Positions 50,782 to 60,266 are shown, counted from the stretch's first letter. The stretch is 64,000 bases of DNA from Telluria mixta (GCF_029223865.1 NZ_CP119520.1:1860001-1924000); one strand, 5' to 3'. The notes: generated by a model from the sequence alone, not told the origin. Numbers and translations: made by a program.

Positions 50782-51924
50782 TTACACAGGCAGATGCCGG
50801 CTCCACCCATTCGCCATCGCCCGCGCGAGATCGGCAAGATTCGCCTGTTTGCTGGCGCGGTCACGCTCGCGGCAGAATGCCTCGTCGCGGTTGAACAGCG
50901 ACGACGCGAGCCCGCGGCCGGCCATCGTGATGCCTGCCGTCTTCTGGAAGCGCAGCGCGGTGAAGGCCGCCAGGGCCTGGTCCAGGTTGCCCGGATGCGC
51001 CTCGACGCAGTTCGCCAGGTGCCACGCATCTTCCAGCGCCTGGCACGCACCCTGGCCGGACGTGGGCAGGGCCGCGTGGGCCGCGTCGCCGATCATGATC
51101 AGGTTGTCCCGGTGCCAGGTCGGCACGGGATCGTGGTCGTGCACGTAGATCTTGTTGATGCGTGCGGCGGGCGCGCCGGCGACGATGCGCCGTACCGGTT
51201 CCGGCCAGTCCGCAAAGATGCGTTGCAGCTCGTCGCGGTATGCGTCGGGATCGCGCGCACCGATCGTGGCTTGCGCGGCGCCGCCGGCCCAATACGCCTT
51301 GTTGCGGGCGACGGGCACGATGCCGAAGCGTTCGCCGGTGCCCCAATAGTCCGAGATCGTGTCCACGTCGAACTCGCCTTCGCAGACGCCGATCCAGTTG
51401 ATGAAGCCCTGGTAGACGGGCGTGTCGTCACCCGTGACGTAACGGCGGGCGCGCGATGCCATGCGGCCATCGGCACCGACGACGAGGTCCGCCGTCAGGG
51501 TCGTCCCGTCGTCGAAGTGGACGACCCCACCCGGTTCGATGCGCGCAACGTTGCGGCCATACTGGACGCCGACGCGCAACGCCTGCAGCCGCGCCATCAG
51601 GATGCGTTGGAAATCGCTTCTCAGGATGGACAGGCTGGGATAGCCCATCCGCGCATCGATCAGGCCGATATCGAGGGCGCCGAGGTCCTCGCCGGCACGC
51701 GACAGGCGGCGCATCGCCCGCGGACGGCCTGCGACGGCCGCGATGTCGCCCACGATGCCGAATCGATCCAGCACGAAGGCCGCATTCGGCCACACGACGA
51801 TGCCTGCGCCGATGTTCGCATCGGCGGCGCGCCGTTCGTAAACGGTGACGTCGAACCCTTTTAACCTGAATGCGATCGCGCTGGCGACACCCGCTACGCC
51901 GCCGCCGAGGATGGCTATGTTCAT
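50782..51924 (-). CDS. FAD-dependent monooxygenase (UbiH/salicylate hydroxylase-like)
   Basis: A 380-residue class A flavoprotein monooxygenase. MNIAILGGGVAGVASAIAFRLKG is the FAD Rossmann GxGxxG motif, DLVVGADGRMASRAR the DG fingerprint for FAD/NAD(P)H, and LIMIGDAAHAALPTSGQGACQALEDAWHL the GD motif that binds the ribityl chain. It should hydroxylate an aromatic or related ring using NAD(P)H and O2. The substrate cannot be inferred; there are no degradation genes nearby. It lies downstream of the UDP-sugar operon but is separated from it by a terminator. Confidence 0.88.
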   Translation of the reverse strand: MNIAILGGGVAGVASAIAFRLKGFDVTVYERRAADANIGAGIVVWPNAAFVLDRFGIVGDIAAVAGRPRAMRRLSRAGEDLGALDIGLIDARMGYPSLSILRSDFQRILMARLQALRVGVQYGRNVARIEPGGVVHFDDGTTLTADLVVGADGRMASRARRYVTGDDTPVYQGFINWIGVCEGEFDVDTISDYWGTGERFGIVPVARNKAYWAGGAAQATIGARDPDAYRDELQRIFADWPEPVRRIVAGAPAARINKIYVHDHDPVPTWHRDNLIMIGDAAHAALPTSGQGACQALEDAWHLANCVEAHPGNLDQALAAFTALRFQKTAGITMAGRGLASSLFNRDEAFCRERDRASKQANLADLARAMANGWSRHLPV

Positions 51925-51929
51925 GAGAA

Positions 51930-51956
51930 TAAAAAAGGCTGCCGCGGCAGCCTTTT
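51930..51956 (-). terminator. Rho-independent terminator of the UDP-sugar operon
   Basis: On the minus strand AAGGCTGCC-GC-GGCAGCCTT followed by TTTT, between the last sugar gene and the monooxygenase start. Confidence 0.85.
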
Positions 51957-51974
51957 AACGAGGTCGAGCGCAGA

Positions 51975-53015
51975 TCAGGTATTGAGCTGCTTGGCGTCGC
52001 CCAGCTTGTCCTTGTACGAATCGAAGATCTTGACCAGCGCGTCGCGCATGGAAACCTGCGGCTTCCAGCCCAGTTCCGAGACCGTGTTCTCGATCTTCGG
52101 CACGCGGTTCTGCACGTCCTGGTAGCCGGTGCCGTAGTAGGCGCCCGAGCTCGTTTCGACCAGTTTCACCTGCTTGGCCGTCTCGCGGTATTCCGGATAC
52201 TCGGCGGCCAGGTCCAGCATCATGCCGGCCAGTTCGCGGATCGAATAGTTGTTGACCGGGTTGCCCACGTTGAAGATCTTGCCGGTGGCCTTGCCGTCCT
52301 TGTTCTCGATGATGCGCATCAGCGCGTCGATGCCGTCGTCGACATAGGTGAACGAACGCTTCTGCTGGCCGCCGTCGACCAGCTGGATCGGTTCGCCGCG
52401 CACGATGTGGCCCAGGAACTGGGTCAGCACGCGGGAAGAACCCTCTTTCGGCGTGTGGATCGAATCCAGGCCGGCGCCGATCCAGTTGAACGGACGGAAC
52501 AGCGTGAAGTTCAGGCCTTCCATGCCATAGCCCCAGATCACGCGGTCCATCAGCTGCTTCGCGCAGGCGTAGATCCAGCGCGGCTTGTTGATCGGGCCGT
52601 AGACCAGTTCCGAGTTCTCCGGATCGAATTCCGAGTCCGGGCTCATGCCGTAGACTTCCGACGTCGACGGGAAAATCAAATGTTTCTTGTACTTGGCGGC
52701 CGAACGGACGATCGGCAGGTTCGCCTCGAAGTCCAGTTCGAAGACGCGCAGCGGTTCCTTCACGTACGTCGACGGCGTCGCGATCGCCACCAGCGGGAGG
52801 ATCACGTCGCACTTCTTGACGTGGTACTCGACCCACTCCTTGTTGATGGTGATGTCGCCTTCAAAGAAGTGCATGCGCGGATTGTCGAGCAGATGCGCGA
52901 TCCGCTCGGAGTTCATGTCCATGCCGTACACTTCCCAATCGGTCGTCTCCAGGATGCGCTTGGAGAGATGGTGGCCGATAAAACCGTTGACGCCGAGGAT
53001 GAGGACTTTTTTCAT
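51975..53015 (-). CDS. Bifunctional UDP-4-keto-pentose/UDP-xylose synthase (ArnA-like)
   Basis: A 346-residue extended SDR. KKVLILGVNGFIGHHLSKRIL is the NAD-binding GxxGxxG motif; FPSTSEVYGM supplies the catalytic Ser region and YACAKQLMDRV the Y-x3-K pair; FRPFNWIGAGLDSI and FTYVDDGIDALMRII are ArnA/UXS substrate motifs. By family it oxidatively decarboxylates UDP-glucuronate to UDP-4-keto-pentose and may reduce it to UDP-xylose. It ends an operon with a UDP-GlcA-making dehydrogenase and an epimerase, which gives it its substrate. Its start overlaps the previous stop (ATGA). Confidence 0.88.
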   Translation of the reverse strand: MKKVLILGVNGFIGHHLSKRILETTDWEVYGMDMNSERIAHLLDNPRMHFFEGDITINKEWVEYHVKKCDVILPLVAIATPSTYVKEPLRVFELDFEANLPIVRSAAKYKKHLIFPSTSEVYGMSPDSEFDPENSELVYGPINKPRWIYACAKQLMDRVIWGYGMEGLNFTLFRPFNWIGAGLDSIHTPKEGSSRVLTQFLGHIVRGEPIQLVDGGQQKRSFTYVDDGIDALMRIIENKDGKATGKIFNVGNPVNNYSIRELAGMMLDLAAEYPEYRETAKQVKLVETSSGAYYGTGYQDVQNRVPKIENTVSELGWKPQVSMRDALVKIFDSYKDKLGDAKQLNT

Positions 53016-54022
53016 TTCAGGTAGGAAACATTTTCACGTATCGCCCGATTATACCACCGCGCAAATTCACGCAAACCCGCCTCCAGTGACGTCGTGGGTT
53101 TGTAACCGACCCACGCCTGCAGCTTGCTCGTATCGGCGTGCGTGGCCGGCACGTCGCCCGGCTGCATCGGCTGGAAGTCCAGCGTTGCCTTGACGTCGAG
53201 CGCGCCTTCCAGCGTGCGAATAAAATCCAGCACCTGCACCGGTGTCTGGTTGCCGATGTTGAAGATGGCGTGCGGCGGCTTGCCTTCCGGCTTCGTCGGC
53301 TTGAACAGCAGGCGCACGACGCCTTCGACGATGTCGTCGATATACGTGAAGTCTCGGTACAGCTTGCCTTCGGCGAACACGGGGATCGCCTCGTTCGCCA
53401 GCATCTTGCGCGCGAAGCTGAAGTACGCCATGTCCGGGCGGCCCCACGGTCCATACACCGTGAAGAAGCGCAGGCCGGTGGTCGGAATGCCGTACAGGTG
53501 GCTGTACGAATGGGCCATCAGCTCGTTCGACTTCTTCGTCGCGGCGTACAGCGACACGGGCGCGTCGGTGACGTCGTCCTCGCTGAACGGCGTCTTGGCG
53601 TTGGCGCCGTAGACGCTGCTGCTGCTCGCGTACAGCAGGTGCTCGACCTTGTGGTTGCGGCACGCTTCCAGCATGTGGCCGAATGCGACCAGGTTCGCCT
53701 GTACGTACGCGGCCGGGTTCTTCAGCGAGTAGCGCACGCCGGCCTGGGCGGCCAGGTGCACGACCAGCGCAGGCTTCACGCGCTCGAACAGCGCGGCCAC
53801 CTGCTCGCCGTCGCTCAGTTCGACGGTCTCGCACGGCACGCCGGCCGGTTTCAACAGCGCCTCGACGCGGTGATGCTTCAGCGCCGGGTCGTAGTAATCG
53901 TTGAAATTGTCGCAGCCGACTACGGTATGACCCATGGCGGTCAGGCGCACCGCCACCGCGCTGCCGATGAAGCCGGCGGCGCCGGTGACGAGGATCGTGC
54001 CTTTATTACTCACTTCAGTCAT
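53012..54022 (-). CDS. UDP-glucuronate 4-epimerase
   Basis: A 336-residue extended SDR of the LspL/CapI type. ILVTGAAGFIGSAVAVRLTAMGH is the NAD-binding start, YASSSSVYGANAKTPFSEDD the Ser strand, LYAATKKSNELMAHSYSHLY the Y-x3-K helix, and LRFFTVYGPWGRPDMAYF the substrate-binding motif specific to UDP-glucuronate epimerases. It should make UDP-galacturonate from UDP-glucuronate. It lies 2 bp after the ugd stop and is coupled to the next gene by ATGA. Confidence 0.93.
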   Translation of the reverse strand: MTEVSNKGTILVTGAAGFIGSAVAVRLTAMGHTVVGCDNFNDYYDPALKHHRVEALLKPAGVPCETVELSDGEQVAALFERVKPALVVHLAAQAGVRYSLKNPAAYVQANLVAFGHMLEACRNHKVEHLLYASSSSVYGANAKTPFSEDDVTDAPVSLYAATKKSNELMAHSYSHLYGIPTTGLRFFTVYGPWGRPDMAYFSFARKMLANEAIPVFAEGKLYRDFTYIDDIVEGVVRLLFKPTKPEGKPPHAIFNIGNQTPVQVLDFIRTLEGALDVKATLDFQPMQPGDVPATHADTSKLQAWVGYKPTTSLEAGLREFARWYNRAIRENVSYLK

Positions 54023-54024
54023 AG

Positions 54025-55386
54025 TTAGGCTTCCCCCGAACGGCGGCCGATGCCTTCGTAGACGAGGCCGGCGGCGCTGAAAGCGTCCGGATCATAGATG
54101 TTACGACCGTCGAACACGGCCTTCAGTTTCAGGTTCTCGGCCAGGAACGGCAGGTCCGGCGCGCGGAATTCTTTCCATTCCGTGACCAGCACGAGCACGT
54201 CCGCGCCTTCGACGGCCTGTTTGGCCGACTCGACGATGCGCAGGCGGGCATTGCACAGGTCTTCGCCATGCTCGGCCACCAGGACGCGCTTCGCTTCCGT
54301 GCTGGCGACGGGGTCGTACGCGACCACGTTGGCGCCGGCGTCGAACAGCGACTTGATCAGGATGCGGCTCGGCGCTTCGCGCATGTCGTCCGTGTTCGGC
54401 TTGAACGACAGGCCCCACAGGGCGATCGTCTTGCCGCTCAGGTTTTGTGCGCCGCCGAAGAAGCGCACCAGCTTGTTGAACAGCACGTTCTTCTGTTCCT
54501 CGTTGACCTTCTCGGTCGCGGTCAGCAGGTGCAGTTCCTTCTTGTGGTCGGAGGCCGTCTTGATCAGCGCCTTGACGTCTTTCGGGAAGCAGGAACCGCC
54601 ATAGCCCATGCCGGCGTACAGGAAGTCCGGGCCGATGCGCGGGTCCATGCCGATGCCCAGGCGCACGGCCTCGATGTCGGCGCCCAGCAGTTCGGACAGG
54701 TTCGCCAGCTCGTTCATGAAGCTGATGCGGGTGGCCAGCATCGCGTTCGCCGCGTACTTCGTCAGCTCGGCGCTGCGGATGTCCATCTCGACGAATTTCT
54801 CGTGGTTGCGGCTGAACGGCGCGTACAGCTGGCGCATCTGCTTGCCGGCGTCGGCGTCATCGAAGCCGACCACGATGCGGTCCGGCTTCATGAAGTCGTC
54901 GATTGCCGCGCCTTCTTTCAGGAATTCGGGGTTGCTGACGACGTGGAAGGCGACGTTCACGCCGCGCTTCTCCAGTTCGCCCGCGATGGCGCGTTTCACT
55001 TTTTCCGCGGTGCCGACGGGCACGGTCGACTTGTCGACGATCACGGCCGGCTTCGTCAGGCGCTCGCCAATGCTGCGTGCGGCCGACAGGATGTGGGTCA
55101 GGTCGGCGCTGCCGTCTTCATCCGGCGGCGTACCGACGGCCAGGAAGATGATGTCGGCGTGGCTGACGGCGTCGTCGTAGTTCGACGAGAACAGCAGGCG
55201 GCCGGCGGCGGCGTTGCGCTGGACGAGGCTGTCCAGGCCCGGTTCGTGGATCGGGATGATCCCGTCCTTCAACATCGTGATCTTGCGCGTATCGACGTCC
55301 AGGCACAGCACGGTGTTGCCGACGTCGGCGAAGCAGGCGCCAGACACCAGTCCGACGTAACCAGTCCCGATAACTGAAATTTTCAT
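54025..55386 (-). CDS. ugd: UDP-glucose 6-dehydrogenase
   Basis: A 453-residue enzyme that oxidises UDP-glucose to UDP-glucuronate. [24 protein letters not shown] is the NAD fold; [20 protein letters not shown] and [12 protein letters not shown] with the catalytic Cys (GGSCFPKD) are the central motifs; [19 protein letters not shown] binds the substrate in the C-terminal domain. As first gene of the operon it provides UDP-glucuronate for both following enzymes, giving the cell acidic sugars and a pentose for exopolysaccharide or lipid modification. It is divergent from the glycosyltransferase at 55643. Confidence 0.95.
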   Translation of the reverse strand: MKISVIGTGYVGLVSGACFADVGNTVLCLDVDTRKITMLKDGIIPIHEPGLDSLVQRNAAAGRLLFSSNYDDAVSHADIIFLAVGTPPDEDGSADLTHILSAARSIGERLTKPAVIVDKSTVPVGTAEKVKRAIAGELEKRGVNVAFHVVSNPEFLKEGAAIDDFMKPDRIVVGFDDADAGKQMRQLYAPFSRNHEKFVEMDIRSAELTKYAANAMLATRISFMNELANLSELLGADIEAVRLGIGMDPRIGPDFLYAGMGYGGSCFPKDVKALIKTASDHKKELHLLTATEKVNEEQKNVLFNKLVRFFGGAQNLSGKTIALWGLSFKPNTDDMREAPSRILIKSLFDAGANVVAYDPVASTEAKRVLVAEHGEDLCNARLRIVESAKQAVEGADVLVLVTEWKEFRAPDLPFLAENLKLKAVFDGRNIYDPDAFSAAGLVYEGIGRRSGEA

Positions 55387-55642
55387 GATCTTCTACAGAT
55401 TGAGGTAAGGGACCATGAGACGCCCGCGCTGCATGCCGGTTCGCCTCATGTGGGGGTGGGCCGGAGGACTTGCCGCCGGACTAATAACTAGACGAATTTA
55501 TCACAGATTTCTGACGAGCACGCTACACGTTTGCTTTTTTGCTATTAAACTGGCGCACGTTCCTCCAGAACAGACAAGTATTGCAATCTATTACATAATA
55601 GAAGCTACGCTCCGCACCACCTCCGCCCCGCGCACATCGTCG

Positions 55643-56848
55643 ATGAAGCTCCTTACATTCAGTTCCCTCTTCCCGAACACGGTCAAACCCAGCCACGGCA
55701 TCTTTGTCGAAACCCGATTGCGCTACCTGCTCGCCAGTGGCCAGGTCGAATCGAAAGTCGTCGCGCCGGTGCCCTGGTTCCCGTCGCAGCACCCGCGCTT
55801 CGGCGACTACGCGGCCTTTTCCAAGGTGCCGGCAGCCGAGACCCGCTACGACATCGAGGTCACGCACCCCCGCTACCTCGTCATTCCGAAGGTCGGGATG
55901 ACGGCGGCACCGTGGCTGATGGCCCAGGCCTGCAAACGCGAAATCGGGCGCATCATCGACGAGGGCTATGACTTCGACGTCATCGACGCGCACTATTTTT
56001 ATCCGGACGGCGTCGCCGCAGTGATGCTGGGCAAGTATTTCAACAAGCCCGTCGTGATCACGGCCCGTGGTACCGACATTAACCTGATTCCGCAGTTCAC
56101 GCTGCCGAGAAAGCAACTCATGTGGGCGGCGAACAACGCCGCCGGCATGATCACGGTATGCCAGGCGCTGCGCGAAGAGATGATCGGCCTCGGCATTCCG
56201 GGCGACCGCATCGTGTCGCTGCGCAACGGCGTCGACCTGCAGCGCTTCGTCCCGATGGACCGTGCCGCCGCGCGCGCGCAACTGGGCATCGACGGCTTCA
56301 CCGTCATTTCCGTCGGCGTGCTCGACCCGCGCAAGGCGCACGACCTGACCATCGGCGCGCTGCCGATGTTGCCGGACGTGAAACTTCTCATTGCCGGCAT
56401 CGGCCCGGAGCGCAAGAAGCTGGAAGCGCTGGCCGCCAGCCTGGGCGTGACCGACCGCGTCAAGTTCCTCGGCGCCGTCGCGCAGACCGAGCTCAAGCAT
56501 TACTACAACGCGGCCGATGCGATGATCCTCGCGTCCAGCCGCGAAGGCTGGGCCAACGTGCTGCTCGAATCGATGGCCTGCGGCACGCCGGTCGTTGCAT
56601 CGAACGTCTGGGGCACGCCGGAAGTCGTGGCCAAGCCGGAAGCGGGTGTGCTGATGAAGGAGCGCACGGCAAAAGGCATCGCCGAGGCGGTGACGGAACT
56701 GCGCTGCAACTACCCGGACCACGCCGCCACCCGCCGCTATGCCGAGGGTTTCAGCTGGGACGACACGACCAACGGCCAATTGACGTTGTTTTCGCGCATC
56801 ATCAACAGCCGCGGCACCTTGCCAGCCGGCAAGCGCGCTGTCGCCTGA
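55643..56848 (+). CDS. Glycosyltransferase family 4 (colanic-acid type)
   Basis: A 401-residue GT-B enzyme. MKLLTFSSLFPNTVKPSHGIFVETRL is the typical start of this group (the long open frame before 55643 is not protein-like). The donor domain has VSLRNGVDLQRFVPMD, VISVGVLDPRKAHDLTIGAL, LLIAGIGPERKKLEAL and SSREGWANVLLESMACGTPVVASNVWGTPE. It probably adds a sugar made by the divergent UDP-sugar operon, but that is only context. The 5' intergenic space (55387-55642) is AT-rich near 55500-55600 and should hold divergent promoters. Confidence 0.88.
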   Translation: MKLLTFSSLFPNTVKPSHGIFVETRLRYLLASGQVESKVVAPVPWFPSQHPRFGDYAAFSKVPAAETRYDIEVTHPRYLVIPKVGMTAAPWLMAQACKREIGRIIDEGYDFDVIDAHYFYPDGVAAVMLGKYFNKPVVITARGTDINLIPQFTLPRKQLMWAANNAAGMITVCQALREEMIGLGIPGDRIVSLRNGVDLQRFVPMDRAAARAQLGIDGFTVISVGVLDPRKAHDLTIGALPMLPDVKLLIAGIGPERKKLEALAASLGVTDRVKFLGAVAQTELKHYYNAADAMILASSREGWANVLLESMACGTPVVASNVWGTPEVVAKPEAGVLMKERTAKGIAEAVTELRCNYPDHAATRRYAEGFSWDDTTNGQLTLFSRIINSRGTLPAGKRAVA

Positions 56849-56929
56849 CGGCATTCCCGCGCGTCCGGGCGTCGCACCCGGGCCGCGGGACGGTTATACT
56901 GGACCGCAGTCCCCTTTCGCTCATCGCCC

Positions 56930-58357
56930 ATGCGCTCCAGCTTCAAGAACGTTGCCCTGGTCACTCTCGGAGTGATCCTCGGGGTCGGCGTCACGATGCA
57001 ATACTCGGCCCTGGCCCACAAGCCGGTCGACGGCATGCCCATCGAGGGCCTGCACCAGCTGGCGCATGCCTACAACACGATCAAGGCCGACTATGTCGAG
57101 CCCGTCGAAGACCGCAAGCTCCTCACGCAGGCCATTTCCGGCATGGTGGGCGCGCTCGACCCGCACTCGGCCTACCTGGACCGCAAGGCCTACCGCGAAC
57201 TGCGCGAAGGCACCGAAGGCAAATTCGTTGGCCTGGGCATCGAGATCAACCAGAGCGAAGAAGGCTATGTCCGCATCGTCACCCCGATCGAGGACGCGCC
57301 GGCCGCCCGCGCCGGCATCCAGGCGGGCGATTTGATCACGCACGTCGACGGCGCGGCCGTGAAAGACATGGACCTCGACGAGGCCATCAAGCGCATGCGC
57401 GGCGAGCCGCGCACGAAGGTCGTGCTCACGGTGCTGCGCAAGGATGCCGCCGCGCCGCTGTCGTTCACCGTGATGCGCGACGAAATCGTGCAGAAGAGCG
57501 TGAAAGGCAAGATCGTCGCGCCCGGCTACGCGTGGGTGCGCGTATCGCAGTTCCAGGAACCGACCGTCGAGGATCTCGCCAGGAAACTGGCCGCGCTGGC
57601 GGGCGAGGAGCCGAATTTAAAAGGTCTCGTGCTCGACCTGCGCAACGACCCGGGCGGCCTGCTGCAGGGCGCGATTGGAGTCTCTGCCGCGTTCCTGCCG
57701 AAGAATGCCGAGATCGTCTCGACGAACGGCCAACGGGAAGATTCGAAGGCCCGCTTCTACGGCAAGCCGGAAGACTACCTGCTCAGCCGCGGCAGCGATC
57801 CGCTCGACAAGGTGCCGGAGCTGTTCAAGACGGTCCCGATGGTCGTGCTCGTGAACACGGGTTCCGCATCGGCGTCGGAAATCGTCGCGGGCGCGCTGCA
57901 GGACCATAAACGCGCCGCCATCGTCGGCAGCCAGACGTTCGGCAAGGGGTCCGTGCAGACGATCCGTCCGCTGGCCGGCGACACCGCGGTGAAAATGACG
58001 ACGGCGCGCTACTACACGCCCAGCGGCCGCTCGATCCAGGCGCGCGGCATCGTGCCCGACATCCCCGTCGACGAAAACGCCGACGGCGACGGCCTGAACG
58101 CCCTGCGCATGCGCGAGGCCGACCTGCAGCACCACCTCAAGAACGATACCAGCCGCGCGGCCGAGGAAGCGACGAACCACGACGACATCGAGGAGCAGAT
58201 GCGCATCCTCGCGGCCGCGCGCGCGCACAAGCCGCTCGAATTCGGCAGCGCCGACGATTTTCAGTTGACCCAGGCACTGCATCATCTGCAGGGGTTGCCG
58301 GTGCAATTGTCCAAGCGCGCGGCAACGCCGCCGTCGCTCGCCCAACAGGCTCACTGA
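56930..58357 (+). CDS. S41 family C-terminal processing peptidase
   Basis: A 475-residue exported serine protease (CtpA type). The N-terminal hydrophobic segment NVALVTLGVILGVGVTM is a signal or anchor. A PDZ domain (about 85-170) shows KFVGLGIEINQSEEGYVRIV and ARAGIQAGDLITHVDG. The protease core has GLVLDLRNDPGGLL, the nucleophile motif GSASASEIVAGALQD and the Lys-base motif SQTFGKGSVQT. It would trim C termini of periplasmic proteins. The final ~60 residues are Ala/Asp-rich and variable. Confidence 0.93.
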   Translation: MRSSFKNVALVTLGVILGVGVTMQYSALAHKPVDGMPIEGLHQLAHAYNTIKADYVEPVEDRKLLTQAISGMVGALDPHSAYLDRKAYRELREGTEGKFVGLGIEINQSEEGYVRIVTPIEDAPAARAGIQAGDLITHVDGAAVKDMDLDEAIKRMRGEPRTKVVLTVLRKDAAAPLSFTVMRDEIVQKSVKGKIVAPGYAWVRVSQFQEPTVEDLARKLAALAGEEPNLKGLVLDLRNDPGGLLQGAIGVSAAFLPKNAEIVSTNGQREDSKARFYGKPEDYLLSRGSDPLDKVPELFKTVPMVVLVNTGSASASEIVAGALQDHKRAAIVGSQTFGKGSVQTIRPLAGDTAVKMTTARYYTPSGRSIQARGIVPDIPVDENADGDGLNALRMREADLQHHLKNDTSRAAEEATNHDDIEEQMRILAAARAHKPLEFGSADDFQLTQALHHLQGLPVQLSKRAATPPSLAQQAH

Positions 58358-58372
58358 TCTTCCACAACGCCT

Positions 58373-58422
58373 GTACTGACGGGCTTCTTGTGGAATTCCC
58401 CCTCGGTTCCCACCGTCAGTAC
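58373..58422. promoter_or_regulatory. Inverted repeat upstream of the ketoacyl-ACP synthase gene
   Basis: GTACTGACGG and CCGTCAGTAC are perfect 10-bp arms 30 bases apart. A TAGAAT hexamer (58430-58435) that could be a -10 box follows. The arrangement may be a terminator-free regulatory palindrome (operator) or a long RNA stem. Confidence 0.45.
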
Positions 58423-58487
58423 GATTGTGTAGAATCGCTTGGTTCAGGGAGTTGCCTCCCGTTATCGTCCATGAAAGCTAGTCAAAT

Positions 58488-59609
58488 ATGAAACCTGTCG
58501 TCATCAGCGGCACCGGCCTGTTCACGCCACCGAATTCGATCTCCAACGATGAGCTGGTGACGGCCTTCAACCAGTACGTCGAACTGTTCAACGCCGAGCA
58601 CGCCGATAAGATCGCGGCCGGCGAAGTCACCGCGCTGGAACCGTCCAGCAGCGCCTTCATCGAAAAAGCGTCGGGCATCAAGTCGCGCTACGTGATGGAA
58701 AAGGCCGGCATCCTCGACCCGGCCCACATGACGCCGCGCATCAAGGAGCGCGCCGACGAGGAACTGTCGCTGCAGGCCGAGATCTGCGTCGCGGCCGCCC
58801 GCCAGGCGCTCGCCCGCGCGGGCCGCACGCCGGCCGACATCGACATGGTCCTGGTCGCCGCCAGCAACATGCAGCGCGCCTACCCGGCGATGGCCGTCGA
58901 GGTGCAGGAAGCGCTCGGCATCGACGGCTACGGCTTCGACATGAACGTGGCCTGCTCGTCCGCCACGTTCGCGATCCAGACCGCGGCCGCCGCCGTCCAG
59001 ACGGGCCAGGCGCGCGCCGTGCTCGTGCTCGATCCGGAAATCACGAGCGCCCACCTGAACTTCCGCGACCGCGACAGCCATTTCATCTTCGGCGACGCGT
59101 GCACTGCGATGGTCATCGAAGCGGCCGACACGGCCACGAGCGCACACCAGTTCGAGATCCTCGAATCGAAACTCAAGACGAAGTTCTCGAACAATATCCG
59201 CAACAACTTCGGCTTCATGAACCGCTTCGACGAAGACGGCGTCGGCCAGCCGGACAAACTGTTCCGCCAGCAGGGCCGCAAGGTATTCAAGGAAGTGTGC
59301 CCGATGGCGGCCGCGATGATCCGCGACACGGTCGAAGGCGCGGGCCTGCAAATCGGGGACATCTCGCGCTTCTGGCTGCACCAGGCGAACCTGAGCATGA
59401 ACCAGCTGATCGTGCGCACCCTGCTGGGCCGCGACGCCACGCCGGAAGAAGCGCCGGTGATCCTCGACCGCTACGCGAACACGTCGTCGGCCGGCTCGAT
59501 CATCGCGTTCCACTCGCACCAGGACGACCTGCCCAGCGGCGCCAACGGCGTCATCTGCTCGTTCGGCGCCGGCTATTCGATCGGCTGCGTCGTCGTGCGC
59601 AAAAAATAG
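58488..59609 (+). CDS. Beta-ketoacyl-ACP synthase III family protein
   Basis: A 373-residue thiolase-fold condensing enzyme. The triad is visible: Cys156 in NVACSSATF, His298 in FWLHQANLSMN and Asn331 in RYANTSSAGSI. It is about 50 residues longer than housekeeping FabH, with an extra N-terminal segment (FNQYVELFNAEHADKIAAGEV), as in FabH-like enzymes of the 'decarboxylating KAS III' group. It would condense an acyl-CoA or acyl-ACP with malonyl-ACP. No other fatty-acid genes are adjacent, so its pathway is open. An inverted repeat lies upstream. Confidence 0.9.
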   Translation: MKPVVISGTGLFTPPNSISNDELVTAFNQYVELFNAEHADKIAAGEVTALEPSSSAFIEKASGIKSRYVMEKAGILDPAHMTPRIKERADEELSLQAEICVAAARQALARAGRTPADIDMVLVAASNMQRAYPAMAVEVQEALGIDGYGFDMNVACSSATFAIQTAAAAVQTGQARAVLVLDPEITSAHLNFRDRDSHFIFGDACTAMVIEAADTATSAHQFEILESKLKTKFSNNIRNNFGFMNRFDEDGVGQPDKLFRQQGRKVFKEVCPMAAAMIRDTVEGAGLQIGDISRFWLHQANLSMNQLIVRTLLGRDATPEEAPVILDRYANTSSAGSIIAFHSHQDDLPSGANGVICSFGAGYSIGCVVVRKK

Positions 59610-59723
59610 CACGACGCACTGCTGAGATAACGTAAATCGTTGTTTCAAAAGGATAAGTTGGTAGTTCCAGTCCTACAAAGGTGCGCTCCCTCTTCCTCTG
59701 GAATAGCGCGTTCCCCGCGCGCA

Positions 59724-59770
59724 TGATCCTCCTGTCAGCGCATCAGCATGCGCAGCCCACAGGAGGATCA
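59724..59770 (+). promoter_or_regulatory. Strong hairpin enclosing the Shine-Dalgarno sequence
   Basis: TGATCCTCCTGT (59724-59735) is the perfect reverse complement of ACAGGAGGATCA (59759-59770), whose AGGAGG is the ribosome site for the ATG at 59772. Inside, GCGCAT-CAGC-ATGCGC (59738-59753) forms a second perfect stem. The whole is a long RNA rod that would block translation until opened, for instance by heat or a protein. Confidence 0.75.
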
Positions 59771-59771
59771 A

Positions 59772-60260
59772 ATGACCAAACAAAAAGGACCGGACGCGAC
59801 GCGCGCCCGCGGCATCGCCAAGGAAAAAATCGTTCCCGTCGCGGAAGGCAGCCAGCAGCCGCGCGCACCGGGCTGGGTGGCGCCGGGCGGGGCCAATGTC
59901 CAGTCGGCGAATATCGAACAGCAGGGCGCGTCCCTGCGCGCCCGCGGCTCGTTGCAAGGCAGTATCGATGAGAACCTGGGCAGCCAGCGCGGCGGTCCCG
60001 GCGCCCAGCAGGCCGGCTGGAGCGCCCGCCAGAGCGCCCAGCGCATGCAGGCACGCGGCGAGGAAGACCGCCTGAACGCATCGCGCCAATCGGGCTACGG
60101 CGGCATGGAACAGCAGCAGAAAGGCGGCTCGCTGGAATCGCCGACGGGATCCCGGCAGAGCGACCTCAACACGCCGCGCCAGGGTGACCAGACGGCACAG
60201 CCGGCGTCCGACTCTCGCAGCAAGAAGAGCAAGAAGCGCAGCAGCGGCGCGGGACACTGA
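59772..60260 (+). CDS. Small disordered hypothetical protein
   Basis: A 162-residue hydrophilic protein I do not recognise. The ATG at 59772 follows an ideal AGGAGG. The sequence is low in hydrophobic residues and rich in Gln, Gly, Ser and Arg (RQSAQRMQARGEEDRLNASRQ, SGYGGMEQQQKGGSLE), ending in a basic tail (SRSKKSKKRSSGAGH). There is no signal peptide, helix bundle or cysteine. It looks intrinsically disordered, as in desiccation/stress or nucleic-acid-associated proteins, but that is only composition. Its ribosome site lies in a very stable hairpin, so expression is probably controlled at translation. It is convergent with the acyltransferase gene. Confidence 0.6.
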   Translation: MTKQKGPDATRARGIAKEKIVPVAEGSQQPRAPGWVAPGGANVQSANIEQQGASLRARGSLQGSIDENLGSQRGGPGAQQAGWSARQSAQRMQARGEEDRLNASRQSGYGGMEQQQKGGSLESPTGSRQSDLNTPRQGDQTAQPASDSRSKKSKKRSSGAGH

Positions 60261-60266
60261 GCGTCG

